64,000 nt of DNA from positions 62,001 through 126,000 of the forward strand of contig NZ_MVIJ01000001.1 in the NCBI RefSeq assembly GCF_002086735.1, read 5' to 3'. Source of the DNA: Mycobacterium scrofulaceum (GTDB taxonomy: Bacteria > Actinomycetota > Actinomycetes > Mycobacteriales > Mycobacteriaceae). Numbering within the stretch: the stretch's first letter is position 1; the number at the start of each line of letters is the position of its first letter. The notes beneath the pieces are model-generated. The model did no database searches and was not told the DNA's origin. It saw only the letters and a list, made by a program, of their open reading frames with translations. Shown piece after piece: positions 9,179 through 17,663 of this stretch. Both the position numbers and the translations under genes were made by a program.

Positions 9179-10099
9179 GTGGCCATCGACATGGAAGCCA
9201 TGCTCGCCAAGATCAAGGACCGCCAGTGGGCGCTCGCCGACATCGACTGGGACGCCCCCGGCGCCGAAATGATCAGCGCTGAACAGCGGCCACAGCTCAA
9301 GGCATTCATGGCCGACCTGTGCTGGATCGAGAACATCGGCGCCAGGGGCTTCGCGGCGCTAGCGAAGAAGGCACCCACACCGACCATCGCCGAGATCTAC
9401 CGCTACTTCCACGCCGAGGAGCAACGCCACGCCAACGCAGAACTGGCGCTGATGAAGCGCTGGGGCATGCTCGAGGACGGTGAGATCCCCGAGCCGAACG
9501 TGAACATCCGACTGGCGATCGACTGGTTGGACCGCTGGGCCGACGACATGCCGCTGTCTCTGCTGGGCACGGTCATTCCGATGCTCGAGGTCGCACTGGA
9601 CGGCGCCCTGTTGAAATTCCTGCTCGACGAGGTGCACGACCCCATCTGCCACCAGGTCTTCGAGAAGATCAACAATGACGAATCACGCCACCTGGTCGTC
9701 GATTTCGAGGTCCTCGACATGATCGGGCACGCGAAGATCCGACGGTTACTGATCGACTTCGTCGGTCACAATGCCACTCCGGGTCTGATCATCGGTGCGA
9801 TCATGGGCGCACCGCTGATCAACAGGATCCGCAACGAGATCACCGCCATGGGTATGGAGCCTGAGCGGCTTTACAGAGCTGTGAAAAGATTCAAAGAGCT
9901 TGGTGATCGCGGCGAACGTACCAGGCGGGTACCGACTTATCGATTCCTGAGGCGCTACGCGGGAGTGGTCACAAATCCACGCCACCCGTACCACCTGCTC
10001 GCGAATTCGATGGTATGGCTTTCCGACCGATATCCGCGGCCCCTGCTTCCGTCGATACCGACTTGGGTTGGAGAACTGACCCACGAGCCGGCGGCCTGA
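9179..10099 (+). CDS. Ferritin-like di-iron protein (candidate hydroxylase/oxygenase)
   Basis: 306-aa helical protein of the ferritin-like di-iron superfamily. Candidate iron ligands are E51 (CWIENIGARG), E81 and H84 (AEEQRH), a mid-helix Glu in MLEVALDGALL, and an ExxH in NDESRH: the two-fold E...ExxH arrangement. The GTG start at 9179 follows AAAGGAG with good spacing, 24 bp after the SDR. Such proteins include acyl desaturases, N-oxygenases and ribonucleotide reductase R2; this one does not look like DesA or R2. Its place in front of a ketone monooxygenase makes a hydroxylation role attractive, but this is inference. Confidence 0.75.
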   Translation: MAIDMEAMLAKIKDRQWALADIDWDAPGAEMISAEQRPQLKAFMADLCWIENIGARGFAALAKKAPTPTIAEIYRYFHAEEQRHANAELALMKRWGMLEDGEIPEPNVNIRLAIDWLDRWADDMPLSLLGTVIPMLEVALDGALLKFLLDEVHDPICHQVFEKINNDESRHLVVDFEVLDMIGHAKIRRLLIDFVGHNATPGLIIGAIMGAPLINRIRNEITAMGMEPERLYRAVKRFKELGDRGERTRRVPTYRFLRRYAGVVTNPRHPYHLLANSMVWLSDRYPRPLLPSIPTWVGELTHEPAA

Positions 10100-10101
10100 C
10101 C

Positions 10102-11598
10102 GTGGCCGACAACCGCACCCATGCGGTGCTCATCATCGGAGCCGGCTTCACCGGGCTGGGGGCGGCGATCCGATTGGCCGACGCCGGAGTCGACGACGTC
10201 GTGATCGCCGAACGCGGCGACCGGGTGGGCGGAACCTGGCGCGACACGACGTATCCCGGCGCCAGCTGCGATGTGCCGTCGTTGCTGTATTCGTACTCGT
10301 TCGTCAAAAACCCCACCTGGTCGCGCACCTACTCCCCCGCCCCGGAGATCTGCCGCCACCTCGAAGACATGGCGACCAGGTTCGACGTCCGTCGCCACAT
10401 CCGCTTCGGCCACGAGGTCAGCGGCCTGACCTTCGATGAGGCCGACGGGGTGTGGACCGCAACGACCAATCGTCGCACCCGATTCCGCGCCCGCACCGTG
10501 GTGCTGGCTTCCGGACCGCTGTCCGACGTCAGCTTCCCCGACATTCGCGGCCTGGACAGCTATCGCGGACACAAGGTCCACAGCGCCCGCTGGGACCACG
10601 ACTACGATTTCGCGGGCAAGCGGGTCGCGGTCATCGGCACCGGCGCCAGCGCGATCCAGATCGTTCCCGAGCTGGTGAAGCAGGCCGGATTCGTCAAGGT
10701 GTTTCAGCGCACCCCGTGCTGGGTGTTGCCGCGCCTGGACACCGCCACCCCGCCGGCCGTGCAGAACCTGTTCACCAAAGTGCCTGCCGCCCAGCACCTT
10801 GCGCGGCAGGCGCTGTTCTGGGGTCACGAGGCCAGCGCCACGGCCCTGGTGTGGGACACGCCGTTGACGTCGCTGGTGGCGCGGTTGGGGCGGGCGCACC
10901 TGCGCGCCCGGGTCAAGGATCCGTGGCTGCGGCGCCAGCTGACGCCGGACTTCCGGCCGGGATGCAAGCGCATGCTGGTCTCCAGCGACTACTACCCCGC
11001 GCTGCAGCGGGAGAACTGCAAGCTCATCGACTGGCCGATCGCCACCCTCAGCCCGGCCGGCATCCGCACCAGCGACGGCATCGAGCACCACCTCGACTGC
11101 ATCGTGTTCGCCACCGGCTACGACGTGCACCTGACCGGACCCCCCTTTGCGGTCACCGGGCTCGGCGGCCGGTCGCTGGCCGACGAATGGGCCGGCGGCG
11201 CACAGGCTTACAAGAGCATCAACGTGCACGGCTATCCGAATCTGTTCGTCATGACCGGACCCAACTCCGGACCGGGCCACAACTCGCTGCTGGTCTACAT
11301 CGAGGGTCAGCTCGAGTACGCGGTGCGCGGCATCCGAGCCATCCTCGACGACGACCTGCGCTACCTGGATGTGCGCGAAGAGGCGCAGCGCCGGCACAAC
11401 GCCGACCTGCAGCGCCGGCTCACCAGGACGACGTGGATGTCCGGCTGCCGCAGCTGGTATCTCACCAGGGACGGGTACAACGGGTCGATGTACCCCGGTT
11501 TCGCGACGCAGTATCTTCGCCAGATGAGGGATTTTCGCTACCAGGATTACCAAGCCGTGGCGCGCGGCGCCCGGGCGTATGCCGCCTCGTCGGGCTGA
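10102..11598 (+). CDS. Flavin-containing monooxygenase, Baeyer-Villiger type
   Basis: 498-aa class B flavoprotein. The N-terminal FAD Rossmann motif is IIGAGFTG at residues 11-18, followed by GGTWRDTTYPGASCDVPS, the type I BVMO landmark. The fingerprint FxGxxxHxxxW appears as YRGHKVHSARWDH, with Tyr for Phe. The second (NADPH) Rossmann motif is VIGTGASA, and the late ATGYD and MTGPNSG motifs are present. It would insert oxygen next to a ketone to give an ester. GTG at 10102 is 3 nt after the previous stop; an earlier in-frame ATG lies inside the upstream gene and lacks a ribosome site. Similar enzymes include M. tuberculosis MymA and EthA. Confidence 0.9.
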   Translation: MADNRTHAVLIIGAGFTGLGAAIRLADAGVDDVVIAERGDRVGGTWRDTTYPGASCDVPSLLYSYSFVKNPTWSRTYSPAPEICRHLEDMATRFDVRRHIRFGHEVSGLTFDEADGVWTATTNRRTRFRARTVVLASGPLSDVSFPDIRGLDSYRGHKVHSARWDHDYDFAGKRVAVIGTGASAIQIVPELVKQAGFVKVFQRTPCWVLPRLDTATPPAVQNLFTKVPAAQHLARQALFWGHEASATALVWDTPLTSLVARLGRAHLRARVKDPWLRRQLTPDFRPGCKRMLVSSDYYPALQRENCKLIDWPIATLSPAGIRTSDGIEHHLDCIVFATGYDVHLTGPPFAVTGLGGRSLADEWAGGAQAYKSINVHGYPNLFVMTGPNSGPGHNSLLVYIEGQLEYAVRGIRAILDDDLRYLDVREEAQRRHNADLQRRLTRTTWMSGCRSWYLTRDGYNGSMYPGFATQYLRQMRDFRYQDYQAVARGARAYAASSG

Positions 11599-11601
11599 CA
11601 G

Positions 11602-12519
11602 GTGGCACCCGAGCGCCCGCTCGACCGCTCGTCGCGACCCGAACCGGGCACGATCGCTAGCGTGCTGCACAACGTGCGGCGCGCGCCCAAGCGCGTGCGG
11701 CGCCAGTCGCGAGACTTCATCGAAACCGCAGTGTCGCAGCTTTTCGACGCGGCGGTGCGTCACCCACAGGGCGTACCCGCATCCGGTGAGTACCGGATCG
11801 AGGATCTGGCCCGGCTGGCCGGCACCACCACCCGCAATATCCGGGTCTACCGCGACCGCGGCCTGCTACCCCCGCCGTTGCGCGTCGGCCGCATCGCGCT
11901 CTTCAACGACACCCATCTGACCCGCCTGCGGCTGATCACCTCGATGCTCGACCGCGGATACAACATCGCGCACGTGCGCGAAATGCTCAGCGCCTGGGAG
12001 GAGGGCAAGAACCTGGGCGACGTGCTGGGCCTCGAGACGGCCATCGTCGGCACGTGGACGACCGAAAAACCGGAGACCATGCCGCTGGCCGACGCGCGGC
12101 GGCTCGTCGACGACCCGGACGCCTTCGAGCGGCTGGTGCGGCTGCAGGTCATCCGGCTCGATGGGGAGAGGGTCACCGTCACTCGCCCCAAGCTGATCGA
12201 GGCGTTCAACGAAATCCGCGGCTACGGCGTCAAATTGGAGAAGCTCGTCGACCTGCACGAGCAGATCGTGCCGGAAATCGACAAGATCAGCGACATGCTG
12301 GTGCGCGCCGGAGCCGAGCACGTGCTGGACCGCATCAAGCCGGGCGAGCCGCTGCCGGCGGACGCCGAGATCGCCGAGCTGATCACGATGCTGGTGCGCT
12401 TCCGCACGCAAGCCGTGGCGACGGTGACCGCCACGCTCGCGTCCTCGATCGAGTCGAACATCGAATCACTCGTCAGCCGTGTCCTGGCCGACTACCTCGA
12501 GTCCAGCCCCTCGACCTGA
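11602..12519 (+). CDS. MerR-family transcriptional regulator
   Basis: 305-aa regulator. A MerR-type winged helix sits at about residues 55-125: YRIEDLARLAGTTTRNIRVYRDRGLLPPPLRVGRIALFNDTHLTRLRLI. The long C-terminal part (about 180 residues) is mostly helical with no recognised ligand motif and no cysteine cluster, so it is not a metal sensor of the MerR/CueR type. Roughly 50 N-terminal basic residues precede the HTH; an internal start is possible. GTG at 11602 is 3 nt after the monooxygenase stop, so it is co-transcribed with the putative catabolic genes and probably controls them. Confidence 0.85.
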   Translation: MAPERPLDRSSRPEPGTIASVLHNVRRAPKRVRRQSRDFIETAVSQLFDAAVRHPQGVPASGEYRIEDLARLAGTTTRNIRVYRDRGLLPPPLRVGRIALFNDTHLTRLRLITSMLDRGYNIAHVREMLSAWEEGKNLGDVLGLETAIVGTWTTEKPETMPLADARRLVDDPDAFERLVRLQVIRLDGERVTVTRPKLIEAFNEIRGYGVKLEKLVDLHEQIVPEIDKISDMLVRAGAEHVLDRIKPGEPLPADAEIAELITMLVRFRTQAVATVTATLASSIESNIESLVSRVLADYLESSPST

Positions 12520-12542
12520 ACGGTATTCGCTCAGTCAGGTCG
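12512..12542. terminator. Hairpin at the end of the esterase-MerR operon
   Basis: CGACCTGA (12512-12519) and TCAGGTCG (12535-12542) form a perfect 8-bp stem with a 15-nt loop. The left arm contains the MerR stop codon; the convergent small ORF ends 8 bp further on. Position between convergent genes suggests a terminator; no T-tract. Confidence 0.4.
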
Positions 12543-12550
12543 TGACGTCG

Positions 12551-12673
12551 CTAGGCGCCGGTGCACGTGTACGGGGTGCAGTCCACCGTCACCGGCGTGA
12601 CGCACGCCGACATCGGGGTCAACGAGAGCGCGAGCATCAGCGCAAGGACCACTTTGGATTTGACACCGGACAC
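12551..12673 (-). CDS. Tiny secreted/lipoprotein-like peptide (40 aa)
   Basis: 40-codon ORF starting at GTG 12673, six bases after a GGAG; an in-frame ATG four codons upstream (12685) has a poorer site. The product has a short basic start (MSGVKSK), a hydrophobic signal-like core (VVLALMLALSL), a possible lipobox-like MSAC, and a mature tail of only about 17 residues with three cysteines including the lipobox one (ACVTPVTVDCTPYTCTGA). I do not recognise a family. Codon use is normal for the window. It is separate from the operon on its left, which reads toward it, and from desA1 on its right, which reads the same way 150 bp upstream. Possible membrane-anchored or secreted micro-protein. Confidence 0.5.
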   Translation of the reverse strand: MSGVKSKVVLALMLALSLTPMSACVTPVTVDCTPYTCTGA

Positions 12674-12827
12674 TGACCACTCCATCCGTCGAGGATGGGA
12701 CGAATGCTAAGCGCGGCCCTCCGAAAAAACATGAGAATGGCCGATATTCGCTGGCACGTACCGGCCGGCTCGCGGATTTCGGCTCCGCTCGGACGGATGA
12801 CACGCCTTCAGCTGGTCCTCGACCGGA

Positions 12828-13844
12828 TCAGTGTCCGCTCAGGGTGAGCGTCCCTTCCGTTCTCAAAACTTTGCTGGCCGTGATTCTTTCGGTCTTGCGG
12901 GCTTCTCGCTCGAGATAACGCTGCTTGGACTCCTCGAATTTGTCGGAAGCCTGCTCGAGCTCCTTGACCAGCACGGCGAGATCGTCGCGCATCCGCGCGG
13001 CGTCGCCGGTGAAGTCCTCGCGTTCGAAGATGCGCCACTTCCTGAGCACCGGCATCACCACCTCGTCGAGATGGATGCGCGGGTCGTAGACGCCGCCGAC
13101 GGCGATGATCACCGCCTTGCGCCGGAATTCGGGGACCGTGAATCCGGGCATCTTGAAGTTGCGCAGGATTCGGTGCACCGACTTCATCGCCTGATTCGGG
13201 GCGATGTCCAGCCCCGCCGCGCTGACGTCCCGGTAGAAGATCATGTGCAGGTTCTCGTCGTGCGAGACCCTGGCCATCAGTTGCTCCGCGATGGGGTCTT
13301 GGGAGGCCTTGCCGGTATTGCGATGGGAGACCCGGGTGGCCAGCTCCTGGAACGACACGTACATGACCGAGTCGAATAGGCTCTCGGCAAACATGTCACC
13401 CTGCTGGTTCTGCCCCGGGCTGAAGCCCCGCGTCATTTGCTCCAGGCGGAGTTTCTCCAGCGCCACCGGGTCGACGGAGCGGGTGACCACCAGGTAGTCG
13501 CGCAGCGCCGTGCTGTGCCTGGCCTCCTCGGCGGTCCACCGGTTGACCCACTGCCCCCAGGGCCCGTCCATGCTGAAGTTCATCGCGATCTCGCGGTGAT
13601 ACGAGGGGAGATTGTCCTCCGTCAGCAGGTTCTGCACCATGGCCACCTGCGCGACGTCGGGGAGCCGGCCCTGCCCGGGCTCCCAATCCTGACCGTCGAG
13701 CGCGTAGAAGTTCCTGCCGTCCGACCACGGGACGTAGTCGTGCGGGTTCCACTCCTTGAACATCGACAGGTGGCGGTTGAGCAGGCCCTCCACCACGGGC
13801 TCGAGCTCGTGAAGTAGCTGCAGGTTAGTCAGGTCCTTGGACAC
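12828..13844 (-). CDS. desA1: Stearoyl-ACP desaturase-type DesA1
   Basis: 338-aa soluble acyl-ACP desaturase, di-iron class, very similar over its length to M. tuberculosis DesA1 (Rv0824c). Iron-ligand motifs are seen in TEDNLPSYH, TAEEARH (ExxH) and SHDENLH (ExxH). Family landmarks NRHLSM..WNPHDYVPWSDG and AVGGVYDPRIHLDEVVMPVL are intact. It would introduce a double bond into long acyl-ACP, in mycobacteria linked to mycolic acid synthesis. GTG at 13844 follows GGAGGG by 5 nt. In M. tuberculosis desA1 is elsewhere, so its position between mbtA and mbtI is a rearrangement or an extra paralogue. A perfect inverted repeat lies 47 bp upstream. Confidence 0.9.
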   Translation of the reverse strand: MSKDLTNLQLLHELEPVVEGLLNRHLSMFKEWNPHDYVPWSDGRNFYALDGQDWEPGQGRLPDVAQVAMVQNLLTEDNLPSYHREIAMNFSMDGPWGQWVNRWTAEEARHSTALRDYLVVTRSVDPVALEKLRLEQMTRGFSPGQNQQGDMFAESLFDSVMYVSFQELATRVSHRNTGKASQDPIAEQLMARVSHDENLHMIFYRDVSAAGLDIAPNQAMKSVHRILRNFKMPGFTVPEFRRKAVIIAVGGVYDPRIHLDEVVMPVLRKWRIFEREDFTGDAARMRDDLAVLVKELEQASDKFEESKQRYLEREARKTERITASKVLRTEGTLTLSGH

Positions 13845-13890
13845 AAAGCCCTCCAGTTATGTGTGCCGTTGAGTTACGCGCAATGTATCT

Positions 13891-13918
13891 GTGTCATCCG
13901 GTTACATAAAGATGACAC
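13891..13918. promoter_or_regulatory. Inverted repeat, candidate operator for desA1
   Basis: GTGTCATC (13891-13898) and GATGACAC (13911-13918) are perfect 8-bp arms around a 12-bp AT-richer spacer that includes GTTACATAAA. It lies 47-74 bp upstream of the desA1 GTG, suitable for a dimeric repressor. M. tuberculosis desA1 is known to be repressed by the TetR-type MadR; whether this is a MadR site cannot be told here. Confidence 0.45.
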
Positions 13919-13986
13919 GCGCGAAACGCGGCCAACTAGGGCCAAAGGTCCCTACGCCCGCAGGACCGCCCAGAGCCGGGTGCGAA

Positions 13987-15364
<1,378 letters not shown>

Positions 15365-15724
15365 CTACGAGCGCGCAACCGCTCCCCGCCGGGACGTGCC
15401 GAGCCGGCCGAACTCCGCCGGAGTTCAACCGCCGGCCACCCGTCGGGCCCGCCACCAGCCGAACCGACAGCGCCCCGGTCGACCCACCGTTTTACCAGCG
15501 CAAGGGACGTGATCGGGGCCAGATTCCGCCGGACGCCGGCACCGAGCTACGCACACCGGGACACCAAACGTTTGCCAATCGTTTACGAGCCGGCCGCACA
15601 GCGACCGGCCGCCGCGACGGGATTGCTCATAAAATCACCGTCTAACCGTGCGAACCCGCTCGCCGGCGGAGTAGTTGGTTGCGCGCCCGATAGTTACCCA
15701 CCGCCAACCATCGAGAGGAACACC
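15365..15724. other. 360-bp intergenic region between mbtI and the 70-aa gene
   Basis: No convincing ORF. It contains a perfect palindrome at 15410-15426 (GAACTCCG-C-CGGAGTTC). Next to the start of the 70-aa gene are a GTTTGCC...GTTTACG near-repeat (15570-15586) and an AT-rich CATAAAAT at about 15629 that could serve as its -10. The AGAGGA before ATG 15725 is the ribosome site. Nothing resembling a tRNA or CRISPR was seen. Confidence 0.4.
15410..15426. repeat. Perfect 17-bp palindrome
   Basis: GAACTCCGCCGGAGTTC: 8-bp perfect arms around one central base, about 70 bp upstream of mbtI in the mbtI/70-aa gene intergenic region. Could be an operator for either divergent gene or an RNA hairpin; no family recognised. 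Confidence 0.4.
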
Positions 15725-15937
15725 ATGTTCGTGATCCGGCTTGCGAACGGCGAAGAGGTCCAGGGCGCCGACAATGACGGGCTCGAAATCAACCAGGAAA
15801 CGGGTGTCCTCACGGTCTCGCGTGTCGACGGTTTCGAGGAAATCACCACCCATTACTCGCCAATGGCGTGGCTGTCGGTGACCCACCGCAAGAAGGGCGC
15901 CGGCGTCAGGCCCTCGCTCATTTCCTCGGCGCGCTAA
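15725..15937 (+). CDS. Conserved-looking 70-aa protein of unknown function
   Basis: Small acidic, beta-rich protein beginning MFVIRLANGEEVQGADNDG and ending in a basic tail (HRKKGAGVRPSLISSAR). No signal peptide, membrane segment or metal motif. AGAGGA 9 nt upstream of ATG 15725 supports the start. The alternating hydrophobic pattern (MFVIRLANG, VLTVSRVDGF, AWLSVTHR) suggests a small beta-barrel. Neighbours are mbtI (divergent) and the SbtA-like permeases (same direction, 290 bp on); no functional clue follows. I do not recognise the family. Confidence 0.6.
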   Translation: MFVIRLANGEEVQGADNDGLEINQETGVLTVSRVDGFEEITTHYSPMAWLSVTHRKKGAGVRPSLISSAR

Positions 15938-16226
15938 TTTCCCGTTGACCCCACAGCAAATCCACAGGACTTTCACACCAAACCCACGCCCGCCGTTCCG
16001 GTGCCGCACCCCCGGAGAGGCATCGGTCACAGCCTTCTGACCAGCGACTTTACCCCGCGCCAGCCCGCCCGGCTCGGCCCGACACGCCCGTACTTCCTGC
16101 TTTGCATTCGAGTGGCGATTTGAGACCGGCGGGGATAAGTTTTGCTCGGTCGTCGGGATGTTCGTGGTGGCTCCGCTTGCGGACGGTGCTTTCCCTGATC
16201 ACCGCACTCATCGAGGGAGGCATCGA

Positions 16227-17462
16227 ATGCTGCAAGAGTTTTGGCAAAACTTCACCCACAACCTGTTCAAGCCGCTCCTGCTCTTCTTCTACTTCGGATT
16301 CCTGATTCCGATCCTGAAGGTGCGGTTCGAATTTCCCTACGTTATTTACCAGGGCTTGACCATGTACCTGCTGCTGGCCATCGGCTGGCACGGCGGCGAA
16401 GAACTCGCGAAAATCAGCGCGGGCAGCGTCGGGGTGATCGTCGGCTTCATGGTGCTGGGCTTCGTGCTCAACTTCGTGATCGGCGGCATCGCCTACCTGT
16501 TGCTGAATTGGCTGACGTCCCTTCGACGAATCGACCGCGCAACCGTCGCGGGGTACTACGGATCTGACTCGGCGGGAACGTTCGCCACCTGCGTCGCCGT
16601 CCTGACCGCCGTCGGCATGGCGTTCAACGCCTACATGCCCGTCATGCTGGCCGTGATGGAGATTCCCGGCTGCCTGGTGGCGCTCTATTTCGTGGCGCGC
16701 CTCCGCCACCGCGGGATGGATGCGGCGGGCAACATGGCCGACGAGCCCGGCTACATCGCACCGGTCAAGGTTTCGGTTGGCCCCGGTACGGCGGCCAAGC
16801 CGCCGCACGGCGGCAGCCTCGAGGCCGAGACCGAGCGTGGCATAGAGCAGGAACTCGAATTCTCCCTGGAGAAGCTCGACCACCCCGACTGGGAGCCCGA
16901 CCAGAGCCCGCCGCACACGACCGGCAAGAGGGTGCCGATCTTCTCGCGGGAGCTGTTCCAAGAGGTCTTCCTGAACCCGGGGCTCGTCCTGCTCATGGGC
17001 GGCATCATCATCGGCCTGGTCAGCGGCCTGCAGGGTCAGAAGGTGGTCGCCGACGACGACAGGTTCTTCGTCCTGGCGTTCCAGGGCGTGCTCTGCCTGT
17101 TCCTGCTCGAAATGGGCATGACGGCCTCACGGAAGTTGAAGGACCTGCGGACGGCCGGCCCCGGTTTCATCTTCTTCGGCCTGCTCGCGCCGAATATCTT
17201 TGCACCCCTTGGCATCCTGGTCGCCCACATCTACGCCTCGCTCACCCACGCCGATTTCAAGCCGGGGACGTACGTGTTGTTCGCGGTGCTGTGCGGTGCG
17301 GCGTCCTACATCGCCGTCCCGGCGGTCCAGCGGCTGGCGATCCCCGAAGCCAGCCCCACCCTGCCGTTGGCGGCGTCGCTCGGCCTGACGTTCTCCTACA
17401 ACGTCACCATCGGGATCCCGCTCTACATCGAGGTCAACCGGCTGATCGCGCACTGGTTCTAG
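16227..17462 (+). CDS. SbtA-type (bicarbonate/anion) permease, copy 1
   Basis: 411-aa polytopic membrane protein of the sodium-dependent bicarbonate transporter (SbtA-like) superfamily, equivalent to M. tuberculosis Rv2387. Two halves of about five membrane segments each (residues 10-165 and 250-410) flank a hydrophilic acidic loop (residues about 175-240). Conserved landmarks are GYYGSDSAGTFATC and LFLLEMGMTASRKL, and the late motif VPAVQRLAIPEASPTLPLAASLGLTFSYN is intact. ATG at 16227 follows GAGGGAGG. A second copy follows 201 bp downstream. Substrate is inferred from family; sodium dependence is not visible. Confidence 0.8.
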   Translation: MLQEFWQNFTHNLFKPLLLFFYFGFLIPILKVRFEFPYVIYQGLTMYLLLAIGWHGGEELAKISAGSVGVIVGFMVLGFVLNFVIGGIAYLLLNWLTSLRRIDRATVAGYYGSDSAGTFATCVAVLTAVGMAFNAYMPVMLAVMEIPGCLVALYFVARLRHRGMDAAGNMADEPGYIAPVKVSVGPGTAAKPPHGGSLEAETERGIEQELEFSLEKLDHPDWEPDQSPPHTTGKRVPIFSRELFQEVFLNPGLVLLMGGIIIGLVSGLQGQKVVADDDRFFVLAFQGVLCLFLLEMGMTASRKLKDLRTAGPGFIFFGLLAPNIFAPLGILVAHIYASLTHADFKPGTYVLFAVLCGAASYIAVPAVQRLAIPEASPTLPLAASLGLTFSYNVTIGIPLYIEVNRLIAHWF

Positions 17463-17663
17463 ATTCGCCGAACCGGCGGTCGCGCGGCCTGCCGAACATG
17501 GTGGCCGACATGCCTTTTGACGAGGCGCGGCAAGCCGGTTGTTAATTGTTCGTAAAGAGGGTGGAGCCGGGTCGCCCACGGCCGCGGGTTTCCACTAAGT
17601 TCGTGGGCGCCGCGAGTCGGGTCCGGGCTACGGCAGCACCGGACCGCGTCGCCGGGAGGCCAC

